Shown in pieces: positions 25,614 through 35,022 of a stretch of DNA of 64,000 nucleotides. The position numbers and the translations under genes are program-made. Source of the DNA: Bacillota bacterium (GTDB lineage: Bacteria > Bacillota_A > Clostridia > Christensenellales > Aristaeellaceae); the NCBI GenBank assembly GCA_023421735.1, contig JAEZSP010000009.1, forward strand, positions 1 to 64,000, written 5' to 3'. Under the pieces are notes generated by a model. That model was given only the letters and a program-made list of their open reading frames with translations, was not told the origin of the DNA and did not search any database. The first letter of the stretch is position 1, and each line of letters opens with the position of its first letter.

Positions 25614-26686
25614 GCTTTTCCCGTTATCCTTAAAATAATATTCCAGACATCCTTCACCGTCACGACAATGAGCAGCCCAAACAGCAACACAAACCCGATG
25701 GCGTGCACAAAACCCTCTTTCTCAGGCGGCACCGGTTTTCTGCGGATGCCTTCCACCACGAGGAACACCAACCGCCCGCCGTCAAGCGCCGGCAGGGGCA
25801 GCAGATTCATGACGCCGAGACTCAGGGAAATCAAAATCACAAATTGCAGAATGGTGGGCGGTCCTTGCGTCACCTGCGCGCTCATATCGGAAATAATTCC
25901 AACGGGGCCGGAAAGGTTCTCGGTGCCCTCGCCTTTGAACACAATGTTTTTGAGGCTCGAGAGCATGCCCACGGTCGCGGTTTTGATATAAAATGTCGGC
26001 GATGTCACCTGTAAAGGAGTGAATTCGATCCCGATCTGATATGCTGTTCCCTTTGCAATCGTACCATCCGCCTTTTCCTGCTGCGTCTCAACAGCCATAG
26101 GAACAACGGGGATTGTGACCTCCGTGCCGCCGCGCAAGACGACAAACATGACGGGCTGATCATGATCCGATGTTTGCACGGCGCTTCGAATCGCCTCGGT
26201 GCCCAAACCGTCGTAACTGACTTTATTTCCGTTCACCGACACGATGACATCACCGCCCTCGAATCCCGCAGCCTGCGCGGGCATATCCGGCAATACGTTA
26301 TCGACGACGGGCAGGAGCGTATAAAGCGCAAAGCTCGAAAGGGCGATCACCGCCACGATATAGGCGAGCAAGACGTTCATGAGCGGGCCTGCAATGACGG
26401 TGACAATCCGCTTCCAGACGGGTTGTGCATTCATTGCGTCGGGACGCGGGTTCTCCTCGTCCTCTCCCACAAACTTGCAGTAGCCGCCAAATGGGATACC
26501 ACGCACCGAATACATGATGTCTTTTCGCGTCCACCCGAACAGCTTGGGTCCGAAGCCGATGGAAAATTCGACCACCCCGATGCCGCAAAGCCGTCCGGCG
26601 ATGAAATGCCCCAGCTCATGGATCAGAACGATCAGGCCGAGGATCACGATTGAAAAAATGATATAAACAATGGTCATGATGTTCAT
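25610..26686 (-). CDS. rseP: Site-2 intramembrane metalloprotease RseP
   Basis: A 358-residue M50-family zinc protease. The zinc-binding HELGH is at residues 23-27 in the first membrane helix. It is followed by FGPKLFGW and GIPFGGYCKF, a single PDZ domain (~130-210), and the third metal ligand motif LPLPALDGGRLVF in a later helix. It cleaves transmembrane anti-sigma factors or signal-peptide remnants in related bacteria. The ATG has GGAGG upstream. It lies between dxr and ispG, the usual Clostridia order. Confidence 0.95.
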   Translation of the reverse strand: MNIMTIVYIIFSIVILGLIVLIHELGHFIAGRLCGIGVVEFSIGFGPKLFGWTRKDIMYSVRGIPFGGYCKFVGEDEENPRPDAMNAQPVWKRIVTVIAGPLMNVLLAYIVAVIALSSFALYTLLPVVDNVLPDMPAQAAGFEGGDVIVSVNGNKVSYDGLGTEAIRSAVQTSDHDQPVMFVVLRGGTEVTIPVVPMAVETQQEKADGTIAKGTAYQIGIEFTPLQVTSPTFYIKTATVGMLSSLKNIVFKGEGTENLSGPVGIISDMSAQVTQGPPTILQFVILISLSLGVMNLLPLPALDGGRLVFLVVEGIRRKPVPPEKEGFVHAIGFVLLFGLLIVVTVKDVWNIILRITGKA

Positions 26687-26695
26687 TTTGGCCTC

Positions 26696-27829
26696 CTATT
26701 GGTCATGGGCGACGCGCCGCGCCTGCGCATCGGCCGCATACACGTCCTGTATGGACGCGATGGGACTGACGGGCACGGAATCGAGCGCGCGGGAGACGAT
26801 TTTTGCAATATCTCCGAAGGGGATCTCTCCTTTGAGGAAGCGCGCAACGGCGACTTCATTGGCGCCGTTGAGGACGACGGGCGCGGTGCCGCCCGTCCGA
26901 ATCGCATCGAATGCGCGCGCGAGCAACGGATACCTGTCGTAATCGGGCGCTTCAAACGTCAGGGAGGCGATCTTCGCAAAGTTAAGCGGCGCGGCATCGT
27001 AGGGCACGCGCTCGGGATAGCCCATGGCATACCCGATGGGCCCGCGCATATCGGGATTGCCAAGCTGCGCAAGCACCGCGCCATCCGCAAACTCCACCAT
27101 CGAATGTATGACCGATTGGCGATGAATCACCACATCGATTCGGTCGACCGGCGTGTCAAACAGGTAGTGCGCCTCAATCACCTCGAGGCCCTTATTCAGC
27201 ATGGTCGCGCAATCGACGGTTATTTTTCCGCCCATGTCCCATACGGGATGATTCAAAACATCCGCAACCGTCGCACCGGCGATTTGTTCCTTTGTAAAGT
27301 CGCGCAAGGCGCCGCCTGAGGCCGTCAGGATCAGCCTCCTGTGAGGATTGCCGTTCGCTGCCCCCAGGCACTGAAAGATCGCCGAATGTTCGCTGTCCAC
27401 GGGCAAAAGGGGCTTTTGAAGCCGCCGCGCCTTTTCGGTCACGAGCGTTCCGGCGGTCACGAGCGCCTCTTTGTTGGCGAGCAGCACGCGATCGCATACG
27501 TCGAGCGCCGTCCACACGGCCTGCAGTCCCGCAATGCCCACCACGGCGCAGAGCGCATCCTGCGCGTTTGCGGCCTGTAACGCCCGGGCGGAGCTATCCT
27601 TCCCAAAAAACCACTCACAGAAGCGGACATCCTCGGGGATCGACTGCGGCTCGACCTCGAGCGCTGCAACGCGCGGCCGAAATGCGCGCACGAGCGCAAA
27701 CAATTTCTCTGCGGAACTATGCGCGGTCAGGCAGACTGCGGAAAAACGATCGGGCGCGCGCCGCACGATGTCGAGCGCCTGCGTCCCGATCGATCCCGTC
27801 GCACCCAATATGGCGATCGTCCTTTGCAT
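26696..27829 (-). CDS. dxr: 1-deoxy-D-xylulose-5-phosphate reductoisomerase
   Basis: A 377-residue Dxr, the second step of the MEP pathway (DXP to MEP, NADPH-dependent). The NADPH site GATGSIGTQALDIVRR is at the N-terminus, LLANKEALVTAG is a conserved strand, and the metal and substrate site is seen in PVDSEHSAIFQCL and DCATMLNKGLEVIEAHYLF. The frame is open far upstream, but the start at 27829 has AAGGAGA just before it and gives the normal N-terminus. It lies 14 bases after cdsA. Confidence 0.96.
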   Translation of the reverse strand: MQRTIAILGATGSIGTQALDIVRRAPDRFSAVCLTAHSSAEKLFALVRAFRPRVAALEVEPQSIPEDVRFCEWFFGKDSSARALQAANAQDALCAVVGIAGLQAVWTALDVCDRVLLANKEALVTAGTLVTEKARRLQKPLLPVDSEHSAIFQCLGAANGNPHRRLILTASGGALRDFTKEQIAGATVADVLNHPVWDMGGKITVDCATMLNKGLEVIEAHYLFDTPVDRIDVVIHRQSVIHSMVEFADGAVLAQLGNPDMRGPIGYAMGYPERVPYDAAPLNFAKIASLTFEAPDYDRYPLLARAFDAIRTGGTAPVVLNGANEVAVARFLKGEIPFGDIAKIVSRALDSVPVSPIASIQDVYAADAQARRVAHDQ

Positions 27830-27843
27830 TTTGTCTCCTTCCA

Positions 27844-28695
27844 TCAATGCCCGGTGAGCATAAAGAATACATAGCAGGCGACGCTGCCAAACAGAATCGC
27901 ATCGAGCCGATCCATCATGCCGCCGTGACCGGGAAAAATGCATCCGTAATCCTTGATGCAGCAGTATCTCTTGATGAGCGATGCTGTGAGATCGCCGATC
28001 TGCGAAAGCGCGCCGATCACAATGCCGAACAGCGCGAACACCCACCACGGCGCGAGTGTAATCGCCCCCGCGGGACCATAGAGGACCACATCAGCGCGCC
28101 AAACGAGGTACGGCACGGCGACCGAAAACACGACGGAGGCGACGATACCCGCGACGCTGCCGGCAACCGTCTTGTTCGGACTGATCTCCGGAATAAGCTT
28201 TTTCTTTCCCAAGGCCTTTCCGACAAAGAGCGCAAATACGTCGTTGGCGGAAGGAACGACCACCGCCATGGCAAGCGCCATGGTGGAAACCGCACGCCCG
28301 TCCAAATCCTGCAGCTTCATGAGAAACGCATAAAACATCCCCGGATACAGGATGGGAAATATCGTTGCGATCATCCCATCAAAATCAGGCTTTCCAATGA
28401 ATACAATGGAAATCATTCCTGCAATCACACACAATATAAACGAGATCAGAAAGGGCGAATCGCCCAGAAAGAAGAGGCGGTCGAGAAACGCCTCCTGCAA
28501 AAAAGCAAGTGCCACAAACGCATATGCCGGCCACCGGATGGCCTTCATGCCGGCCGAGCCGAGCGAGGAAAACATCTCGTGAAGGCTGATGACCGAGATG
28601 GCGAGGATGGTTATGCGTAAATACCACCCCTGTAGCATAATGAGCAGGAGTGCGGCAGCAAAGAGCACGAGTCCCGTTATCGTTCTTTTTAACAC
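27844..28695 (-). CDS. cdsA: Phosphatidate cytidylyltransferase
   Basis: A 283-residue integral membrane enzyme that makes CDP-diacylglycerol from phosphatidate and CTP. It has about eight hydrophobic segments and the C-terminal CdsA signature, seen as SQIGDLTASLIKRYCCIKDY and then FPGHGGMMDRLDAILF. The start is GTG with GGAGG seven bases upstream. It supplies the CDP-diacylglycerol used by PssA, encoded at 60581. Confidence 0.96.
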   Translation of the reverse strand: MLKRTITGLVLFAAALLLIMLQGWYLRITILAISVISLHEMFSSLGSAGMKAIRWPAYAFVALAFLQEAFLDRLFFLGDSPFLISFILCVIAGMISIVFIGKPDFDGMIATIFPILYPGMFYAFLMKLQDLDGRAVSTMALAMAVVVPSANDVFALFVGKALGKKKLIPEISPNKTVAGSVAGIVASVVFSVAVPYLVWRADVVLYGPAGAITLAPWWVFALFGIVIGALSQIGDLTASLIKRYCCIKDYGCIFPGHGGMMDRLDAILFGSVACYVFFMLTGH

Positions 28696-28728
28696 AAGAG
28701 CGCCTCCATCATATCTGTAAAACCCAAA

Positions 28729-29553
28729 TCATCTCTTGCGGACGCCGCCAAACCTGCGATCCCGCGATGCGTAGGTGTCGAGATCGCCCAGGAATGCCCT
28801 GCGGTCATAATCGGGCCAGTAGATGGGGTTGAAGATCATCTCGGCATACGCCGTTTGCCAGAGGAGAAAGTTTGAAAGCCGCATTTCGCCGCTCGTGCGG
28901 ATGATGAGATCGACGTCCGGCTGGCCCGCCGTATAGAGTTCTGCCGCAATCATTTTTTCGTCGATGTCGGAAGCGGAGATTTCTCCCGCCGCGGCCTTCG
29001 CGGCAAGGACGCGCGCCGCACGGGTCAATTCGGCCTTTCCGCCATAATTGAGCGCGATGTTGAGCCGAAGTCCCGTATTCTCCTGTGTACGCTCCATCGC
29101 CCGCGTCACGGCGTCGCGCTGCGCGCGCGGAAGGCCTTCGACATCGCCAAGGATCAAAATCCGTACGTTTTTCTCGTCGAGTTCGTCGATTTCGGAATCG
29201 AAGTATTTGAGAAGCAGCGACATCAGAAGCTGGACTTCGTCCCGATCGCGCGACCAATTTTCGGTCGAAAACGCATAGATCGAGAGCGCCTCAATGCCCC
29301 AATCGTCGCAGGCGCGGATGATGTCGCGCAACGCCTCCGTGCCGGCTGCATGGCCCGCCGAGCGCGGCAGGCCGCGCTGCGTAGCCCAACGCCCATTGCC
29401 GTCCATGATGATCGCCACATGACGCGGCAATTTTTCCGGCAACTGCAAAGAGCGTTCGCCCGATGACGGGCCAACGCTCCTCACGATGTAGCGCGCGCGG
29501 GAGTGGAAAAGGTCGGAAAGCCCGCGCGCGGCGGCTGTCAGAAAGCGGCTCAT
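28729..29553 (-). CDS. uppS: Isoprenyl (undecaprenyl) diphosphate synthase
   Basis: A 274-residue cis-prenyltransferase making the lipid carrier for peptidoglycan. IIMDGNGRWATQRGLPRSAGH carries the catalytic Asp and P-loop-like region, and ALSIYAFSTENWSR and VDLIIRTSGEMRLSNFLLWQ complete the substrate site. An N-terminal extension of ~40 residues precedes the conserved core. The start codon directly follows the frr stop (TAAATG). Confidence 0.96.
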   Translation of the reverse strand: MSRFLTAAARGLSDLFHSRARYIVRSVGPSSGERSLQLPEKLPRHVAIIMDGNGRWATQRGLPRSAGHAAGTEALRDIIRACDDWGIEALSIYAFSTENWSRDRDEVQLLMSLLLKYFDSEIDELDEKNVRILILGDVEGLPRAQRDAVTRAMERTQENTGLRLNIALNYGGKAELTRAARVLAAKAAAGEISASDIDEKMIAAELYTAGQPDVDLIIRTSGEMRLSNFLLWQTAYAEMIFNPIYWPDYDRRAFLGDLDTYASRDRRFGGVRKR

Positions 29554-30111
29554 TTAGATCGCCATGATCTCCTTTTCCTTGTCTGTACCGATCTTATCAA
29601 GTTCCTTGACCTTCGCTTCGGTGGTCTTGTTCATCTCATCCTCGGCATCCTTCAAGTCATCTTCGGTAATGTCCGCATTCTTTTTCATCTTCTTGATCTG
29701 TTCCATGGTGTCACGGCGGGTATTGCGCAGGGCAATCTTCCCGTCCTCCACCAGCTTTTTCACCTGTTTACAAAGGTCCTTGCGGCGCTCTTCCGTGAGC
29801 TCCGGCACCATCAACCGCACGACTTTTCCATCGTTGGACGGGTTGATGCCCAGATCGGACTTTTGAATCGCCTTCTCGATGGGGCCGATCATCTTCGGCT
29901 CCCAGGGCGCGATGACGAGCATGCGTGGCTCGGGCGAGGAGATGTTGCCCACCTGATTGAGCGGAGTCGGCGTTCCGTAATAGTCAACGGAGATTTTATC
30001 GAGGATCTGCGGATTGGCGCGGCCCGCGCGCAACGTAGAAAGATCCTTAACGATAATGGAGATGGTCTTCTCCATCTTACTGTCCGCTTCTTTGATTGAA
30101 TCCTGATACAT
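29554..30111 (-). CDS. frr: Ribosome recycling factor
   Basis: A 185-residue RRF, standard length. It has DLSTLRAGRANPQILDKISV near the N-terminus and the conserved ELTEERRKDLCKQVKKL in the second half, and ends in the helix KVKELDKIGTDKEKEIMAI. It splits post-termination ribosomes with EF-G. GGGGG lies seven bases before the ATG. It has its own promoter and is separated from pyrH by a terminator-like hairpin. Confidence 0.97.
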   Translation of the reverse strand: MYQDSIKEADSKMEKTISIIVKDLSTLRAGRANPQILDKISVDYYGTPTPLNQVGNISSPEPRMLVIAPWEPKMIGPIEKAIQKSDLGINPSNDGKVVRLMVPELTEERRKDLCKQVKKLVEDGKIALRNTRRDTMEQIKKMKKNADITEDDLKDAEDEMNKTTEAKVKELDKIGTDKEKEIMAI

Positions 30112-30147
30112 TTGAAAGCCCCCTTGCCGTTCATTTGCGATGCTATT

Positions 30148-30176
30148 ATTGTATAGAAATTTCCTGGAACTGTCAA
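30148..30176 (-). promoter_or_regulatory. Promoter of frr and downstream genes
   Basis: On the reverse strand TTGACA and TACAAT are separated by exactly 17 bases. It lies directly after the pyrH terminator, so the frr-to-polC section can be transcribed independently of rpsB-tsf. Confidence 0.75.
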
Positions 30177-30178
30177 CT

Positions 30179-30213
30179 CAAAATACGGGGGCGCGATCCG
30201 GGATCGCACCCCC
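30179..30213 (-). terminator. Terminator after pyrH
   Basis: GGGGG-GCGATC pairs with GATCGC-CCCCC across one C/A mismatch, followed on the reverse strand by GTATTTTG. It sits 16 bases beyond the pyrH stop. Confidence 0.7.
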
Positions 30214-30229
30214 GCCACTTTCGAACCGT

Positions 30230-30946
30230 TCAGGCGTGAACCCGCGAACCGATTTCCTCCCCGCGCGCAACTTTGAGGATGTTATCAAGGTCGTCCATCG
30301 AGAAGATGCGGATTTCAGGTACATTCTGCGCGAGACAAATCTGAAACGCCGCAGCGTCCATGACCTGAATGCCCCGGGCAAGCGCTTCCTCGTAACACAA
30401 ATCGCGGATGAGCTTTGCCTCCGGATGTTCTCTGGGATCCGCGTCAAACAGGCCCTCGACGGTGGTTCCCTTGAATACCGCATCCGCGCGAAGTTCCGCC
30501 GCACGCAGCGCGGCAGCCGTGTCTGTGGTGAAAAAGGGGTTTCCGCTTCCGCCCGCAAGCAGCACAATCGCGCCCGCATCGAGTGCCTGGGACGCCTTGT
30601 CCGCGCGATAAAGCTCACAAAAGCGCGGCATATCCTGTGCGCTGAAGACGATCGCACGGCGATTTTTCCGGTTGATCGCGTCCGCCACGGCCAGCGCGTT
30701 CATGATGGTTGCGAGCATGCCCATCTGGTCGGCGTTCACGGCGTCCATGTCCTTTGTGAACCGTCCGCGCCAGATATTGCCTCCACCCATGACCACGCCG
30801 ACCTCCACGCCCATATCGGAAAGCGCGATGATGGCAGTCGCCGCACGGTCGATCCTCTCGTGGCAGTAGGTTGCGGGCTGTTTGCGCGCGGCATCCACCG
30901 GTGCGAGCGTTTCGCCGCTCAGCTTTAAAATCACCCGTCTGTACAT
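30230..30946 (-). CDS. pyrH: UMP kinase
   Basis: A 238-residue bacterial UMP kinase of the amino-acid-kinase fold, making UDP from UMP. It has VILKLSGETL at the start, VGVVMGGGNIWRGR as the nucleotide-binding Gly-rich loop, NALAVADAINRKN, and GNPFFTTDTAAALRAAELRA. The start 30946 has GAGAGGAG upstream. It lies immediately downstream of a strong terminator that follows tsf, and another terminator follows it, so its expression needs read-through or a promoter inside tsf. Confidence 0.96.
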   Translation of the reverse strand: MYRRVILKLSGETLAPVDAARKQPATYCHERIDRAATAIIALSDMGVEVGVVMGGGNIWRGRFTKDMDAVNADQMGMLATIMNALAVADAINRKNRRAIVFSAQDMPRFCELYRADKASQALDAGAIVLLAGGSGNPFFTTDTAAALRAAELRADAVFKGTTVEGLFDADPREHPEAKLIRDLCYEEALARGIQVMDAAAFQICLAQNVPEIRIFSMDDLDNILKVARGEEIGSRVHA

Positions 30947-30962
30947 GCTTACACTCCTCTCC

Positions 30963-30989
30963 GAAAAAAAGGAACGCTTTCGCGTTCCT
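30963..30989 (-). terminator. Strong intrinsic terminator between tsf and pyrH
   Basis: On the reverse strand AGGAACGC-GAAA-GCGTTCCT is a perfect 8-bp stem with a GAAA tetraloop, followed directly by a run of seven T. It ends 17 bases before the pyrH start codon. Confidence 0.85.
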
Positions 30990-30998
30990 CTGCGGTTT

Positions 30999-31925
30999 TT
31001 ACTTCTGCGCCTTTGCGGTCTGTTCCGCAACCTCGGCCGCCAGATCGTTTACCTTTTTCTCGAGGCCGTCGCCCATCTTATAGCGGGTGAAGCGAACGAT
31101 CTCAAGTCCCTTGGCTACCTGATCGATCATCTGCTGGACGGTCTGATCGCCGTTCTTGACGAACGCCTGCTCGAGGAGGCATACATCCTGATAGAACTTT
31201 TTGATGCGGCCTTCGACCATCTTCTCAATGATCTTTTCGGGCTTGCCTTCGTTCCTGGCCTGTGCGATGAGGATTTCCTTCTCATGCTCGAGATGGGAAG
31301 GATCGACCTCACTGCGGTTGACATACTCGGGCGCCACGGGGGATGCCGCGGCGATTTGCAGCGCGCAGTCGTGGATCACCTCGGCAGTCGCCTCGCTCTT
31401 TTCGCCCTTGGCCTCGATGAGCACGCCGACTTTGCCGCCCATGTGGATGTAGCTGTCGAGAATGCCGCCCTCGGTCTCATAACGCGCAAAACGGCGCACG
31501 GAGATTTTTTCGCCAATCTCGGCGGTTGCGGTATTCACGATCTCCTGCATGGTCTGCGTCTCGTCCTTGTAATATTTCTGAGCGAGGAGCGCGTCCACGT
31601 CTGCGGGATCCATCTTCACGATCTGGATGGCAACCTCGGTCACCAAATCCTGGAACTTATCGGTCTTCGCAACAAAGTCGGTCTCGCAGTTCACTTCTAC
31701 GAGCGCGCCAATGCCGCAGGTTTCGCAGATATAGCTCGATACGATGCCCTCGGCAGCGATACGGCTCTGCTTCTTGGCGGCGGCCGCAAGGCCCTTCTCG
31801 CGCAGGAAGTCAATTGCCTTTTCGATGTCGCCATCGACGGCGGCGAGCGCCTTTTTGCAGTCCATCATGCCTGCGCCGGTGCGTCCGCGCAGATCCATTA
31901 CGATTTTCGCGCTGATCTCAGCCAT
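30999..31925 (-). CDS. tsf: Translation elongation factor Ts
   Basis: A 308-residue EF-Ts, the nucleotide exchange factor for EF-Tu. It has the N-terminal UBA-like domain, the signature [16 protein letters not shown], and [18 protein letters not shown]. The C-terminal module contains [27 protein letters not shown] lies eight bases before the ATG. It lies 41 bases after rpsB, its usual partner. Confidence 0.97.
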   Translation of the reverse strand: MAEISAKIVMDLRGRTGAGMMDCKKALAAVDGDIEKAIDFLREKGLAAAAKKQSRIAAEGIVSSYICETCGIGALVEVNCETDFVAKTDKFQDLVTEVAIQIVKMDPADVDALLAQKYYKDETQTMQEIVNTATAEIGEKISVRRFARYETEGGILDSYIHMGGKVGVLIEAKGEKSEATAEVIHDCALQIAAASPVAPEYVNRSEVDPSHLEHEKEILIAQARNEGKPEKIIEKMVEGRIKKFYQDVCLLEQAFVKNGDQTVQQMIDQVAKGLEIVRFTRYKMGDGLEKKVNDLAAEVAEQTAKAQK

Positions 31926-31966
31926 ATATATTCCTCCTTGGATGATCGTTTCGTTTTGATCTCGGC

Positions 31967-32695
31967 TTATTCTGCCGCAGCTTCGGTGGTCTCGGCCTGA
32001 TCTTCGTTCTGCTCACCCTGCCTGCCTTCGAGCACTGCGTCTGCGAGCTTGCCGGCGATGAGTTTGACCGCGCGGATAGCGTCGTCGTTGCCGGGAATCA
32101 CGTAATCGATCTCGTCCGGGTCACAGTTGGTATCAACAATTGCGACGATCGGGATGCCGAGCTTGCGGCCTTCGGTCACGGCGATGCGCTCCTTGCGGGG
32201 ATCGACGATGAACATGGCACCGGGCAGCTTCTTCATCTCGCGGATACCGCCAAGGTTCTTATCGAGCTTTTCACGCTCGGCCATGAGCTTGATGACTTCC
32301 TTTTTGGGAAGCACTTCAAACTGGCCGTTGCGCTCCATGGCATCGATGGTGTTGAGCCGCTCGATGCGGGCACGGATGGTGCGGAAGTTGGTGAGCGTGC
32401 CGCCCAGCCAGCGATTGTTGACGTAGAACATGCTGCAGCGCTTTGCCTCGACCTCGATGGATTCCTGCGCCTGCTTCTTCGTGCCGACGAAGAGGATGGA
32501 CTTGCCCTCGAGGGCAATGTCACGAACGAACATATACGCCTCGTCGATCTTGCGAACGGTCTTCTGCAGATCGATGATGTAGATGCCGTTGCGCTCGGTG
32601 AAGATGTACTGCGCCATCTTCGGGTTCCAGCGACGGGTCTGATGTCCGAAGTGGACGCCCGCCTCCAGGAGCTGCTTCATGGAAATGACTGCCAT
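31967..32695 (-). CDS. rpsB: 30S ribosomal protein S2
   Basis: A 242-residue S2. [34 protein letters not shown] [16 protein letters not shown], and [19 protein letters not shown] are conserved. It has an acidic C-terminal tail. AAGGAGG lies before the ATG at 32695; the longer open frame upstream lacks a site. The leader has a hairpin that may be an S2 autoregulatory site. Confidence 0.97.
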   Translation of the reverse strand: MAVISMKQLLEAGVHFGHQTRRWNPKMAQYIFTERNGIYIIDLQKTVRKIDEAYMFVRDIALEGKSILFVGTKKQAQESIEVEAKRCSMFYVNNRWLGGTLTNFRTIRARIERLNTIDAMERNGQFEVLPKKEVIKLMAEREKLDKNLGGIREMKKLPGAMFIVDPRKERIAVTEGRKLGIPIVAIVDTNCDPDEIDYVIPGNDDAIRAVKLIAGKLADAVLEGRQGEQNEDQAETTEAAAE

Positions 32696-32717
32696 TGTGT
32701 TTCCTCCTTGTTTTGAC

Positions 32718-32756
32718 CACCCTTCGTCCAAACATCAACAAGGACAGACGAAGGTG
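32718..32756 (-). promoter_or_regulatory. rpsB leader hairpin (candidate S2 regulatory element)
   Basis: cacccttcgtc and gacgaaggtg pair over 10 bp with one bulged base, enclosing an 18-base loop. It lies 22 bases before the rpsB start, between promoter and RBS, with no T-tract. Ribosomal-protein operons often carry such autoregulatory structures; assignment to S2 is inference. Confidence 0.4.
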
Positions 32757-32772
32757 CGTTATCCAAGAAATG

Positions 32773-32802
32773 ATTATAGCATAGCGCGGCCATCTCAGGC
32801 AA
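32773..32802 (-). promoter_or_regulatory. rpsB-tsf promoter
   Basis: On the reverse strand TTGCCT and TATAAT are 18 bases apart, with TGC just before TATAAT forming an extended -10. Confidence 0.7.
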
Positions 32803-32830
32803 GAGGAGTGTGTTAAATTATAGATAAAGC

Positions 32831-32859
32831 TTGACAGTTTCTCCTTCAAAATCTATACT
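32831..32859 (+). promoter_or_regulatory. thrS promoter
   Basis: TTGACA and TATACT are separated by exactly 17 bases, so the T-box leader would begin near 32866. Confidence 0.75.
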
Positions 32860-32865
32860 ATCGGC

Positions 32866-33080
32866 ATAGATTCCGCCGGAATGACGGGGATCGCCCTTCA
32901 TCAAGGAGCAAAAGAGAGGCCGCGTCACTGGCTGAAAGCGCGACCGGCACACCGTGAAGAGGGCTACCGCCTCCCGACCGACGGCGCGCGGGCGCGTTAC
33001 AGCCTGGCAAAGTGGTTTAAAACAAGTTGGGTGGAACCGCGGGCTTCGGCTCGTCCCTTCAAGATGGGGCGGGTTTTTTT
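32866..33080 (+). promoter_or_regulatory. T-box leader controlling thrS
   Basis: The sequence TGGGTGGAACCGCGGG (33028-33043) is the T-box motif that base-pairs with the acceptor end of uncharged tRNA. It is followed by the terminator hairpin 33050-33073 (ctcgtccc / ggggcggg) and seven T. The upstream ~150 bases have the length of stem I, and a GCTACCGCC stretch near 32963-32971 contains ACC, a threonine codon that could be the specifier. Uncharged tRNA-Thr would favour the antiterminator and expression of thrS. Confidence 0.88.
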
Positions 33081-33114
33081 ATACCTTATTGTATGCATGG
33101 AGAGGAGAACAAAT

Positions 33115-35010
33115 ATGAAACTGCGCATTCTGGACAGGGAATTTGAATTTGAGAACGGCAAAAACGCGCTCGACATCGCGGGCGAGATCTCTCAGGAAAC
33201 GAAGAAAACGGCGCTGGCGGCGCGCATCAACGGACGGCTCATCTCGCTTCCCGAGCCGATTCACGAGGACGGCGTTCTCGAAATTCTGGACGCGTCCGAT
33301 CCCGCCGGACTCTGGACGCTCAGGCACACGGCGAGCCATGTGCTTGCGCAGGCGGTGAAGAACTTAAAGCCGGAGGCGAAGCTTGCCATCGGTCCCGCCA
33401 TCGACAACGGCTTTTACTATGATTTCGACGTCGAGGAAGCATTCACCCCCGAATTTCTTCAGCAGGTCGAAAAGGAAATGGCACGGATCATCAAGCGAAG
33501 CTCCAGGCTCGAGCGGTTTGAACTCCCGCGCGCCGAGGCACTGGAATTCATGAAGGATGAACCGTACAAGGTGGAACTCATCAACGATCTGCCCGAAGAC
33601 GCGATCATTTCCTTCTATAAACAGGATGGGTTTACCGACCTGTGTGCCGGACCGCACCTCCCGAACGTCAATAAGATCAAGGCCTTCAAGCTCATGTCCA
33701 TCGCGGGCGCTTACTGGCGTGGCAGCGAGAAAAACAAGATGCTCCAGCGCATCTACGCAACGGCGTTCGCCTCCAAGGAAGAACTCGCAGACTATCTCCA
33801 GAAGCTGGAGGAGGCAAAAAAGCGCGACCATCGCAAGCTCGGTAAACAGCTTGATCTCTATGACATCTTCGAGGAAGGACCCGGCTTCCCGTTTTTCTTC
33901 CCCAAGGGAATGGTGTTGCGCAACATACTCGAGGATTACTGGCGTGAAATTCATCGCAAACACGGCTATGAGGAAATCAGGACGCCCATCATGCTCAACC
34001 GCGCGCTGTGGGAGCGGTCGGGCCACTGGGACCACTACCGCGAGAACATGTATACGACCGTGATCGACGAGACGGACTTCGCCATCAAGCCCATGAACTG
34101 TCCGGGCGGCATGCTGGTGTATCAGAGAAAGCCCGTCAGCTATCGGGATTTGCCGATTCGCTGCGGCGAATTGGGACTCGTGCACCGGCATGAGCTCTCC
34201 GGCGCGTTGCATGGCCTGATGCGCGTTCGTTGCTTCACGCAGGACGACGCACACATCTTCATGCTGCCCGAGCAGATCAAGGACGAGATCAAGGGCGTCT
34301 ATTACCTCATCGACGAGGTCTACTCCGTTTTTGGATTCAAGTATAAGGTGGAGTTGTCTACGCGGCCTGAAAACTCCATCGGTTCCGACGAAATGTGGGA
34401 GCTTGCGACGGCGGGACTCAAGGACGCGCTCGACGAGATTGGCGTCACATACGTGGTCAACGAAGGCGACGGCGCATTCTACGGCCCGAAGATCGACTTC
34501 CACCTCGAGGATTGCCTCGGACGCACGTGGCAGTGCGGCACGATCCAGCTCGACATGAATTTGCCGGAGCGCTTCGAACTCACCTACACGGGCGCGGACG
34601 GACAAAAACACCGCCCGGTGATGATCCACCGCGTGGTGTTCGGCTCCATCGAGCGGTTCATCGGCATCCTGACCGAGCAGTTCGCAGGGGCGTTCCCGCT
34701 GTGGATTTCCCCCGTGCAGGCGAAGATCATGACCATCACGGAGCGCACGGACGACTATGCGAAGGAACTGTTCAAAAAGCTTGAAGATGCTGGCATTCGC
34801 TGCGAAATCGATTTGCGCAACGAGAAGATCGGATTCAAGATCCGCGAGGCGCAGATGATGAAAATTCCCTACATGCTCGTCATCGGCGACAAGGAAGCCG
34901 AAAACGGACAGGTGGCGGTGCGCACGCGTACGGGCGTCGATCTGGGCGCAATGGAATTGGATGACCTGATTGCAAAACTAAAGCAGGAAATCAAGGAGAA
35001 AGCGTTGTAA
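33115..35010 (+). CDS. thrS: Threonyl-tRNA synthetase
   Basis: A 631-residue class II synthetase. Residues 1-~62 are a TGS domain, and the editing domain has HTASHVLAQAVK with the zinc-like His pair. The catalytic core shows motif 2 HRHELSGALHGLMRVRCFTQ, the NCPGGMLVYQ zinc-site Cys and motif 3 VFGSIERFIGILTEQ. The C-terminal anticodon-binding domain begins about residue 530. GAGGAG precedes the ATG. It lies under a T-box leader and is divergent from rpsB. Confidence 0.97.
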   Translation: MKLRILDREFEFENGKNALDIAGEISQETKKTALAARINGRLISLPEPIHEDGVLEILDASDPAGLWTLRHTASHVLAQAVKNLKPEAKLAIGPAIDNGFYYDFDVEEAFTPEFLQQVEKEMARIIKRSSRLERFELPRAEALEFMKDEPYKVELINDLPEDAIISFYKQDGFTDLCAGPHLPNVNKIKAFKLMSIAGAYWRGSEKNKMLQRIYATAFASKEELADYLQKLEEAKKRDHRKLGKQLDLYDIFEEGPGFPFFFPKGMVLRNILEDYWREIHRKHGYEEIRTPIMLNRALWERSGHWDHYRENMYTTVIDETDFAIKPMNCPGGMLVYQRKPVSYRDLPIRCGELGLVHRHELSGALHGLMRVRCFTQDDAHIFMLPEQIKDEIKGVYYLIDEVYSVFGFKYKVELSTRPENSIGSDEMWELATAGLKDALDEIGVTYVVNEGDGAFYGPKIDFHLEDCLGRTWQCGTIQLDMNLPERFELTYTGADGQKHRPVMIHRVVFGSIERFIGILTEQFAGAFPLWISPVQAKIMTITERTDDYAKELFKKLEDAGIRCEIDLRNEKIGFKIREAQMMKIPYMLVIGDKEAENGQVAVRTRTGVDLGAMELDDLIAKLKQEIKEKAL

Positions 35011-35022
35011 GGAGGCCTCGGC

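Noticed and set aside
33364..34629. A 421-codon reverse open frame within thrS
   Set aside because: It is antisense to a complete threonyl-tRNA synthetase and has no recognisable domain.
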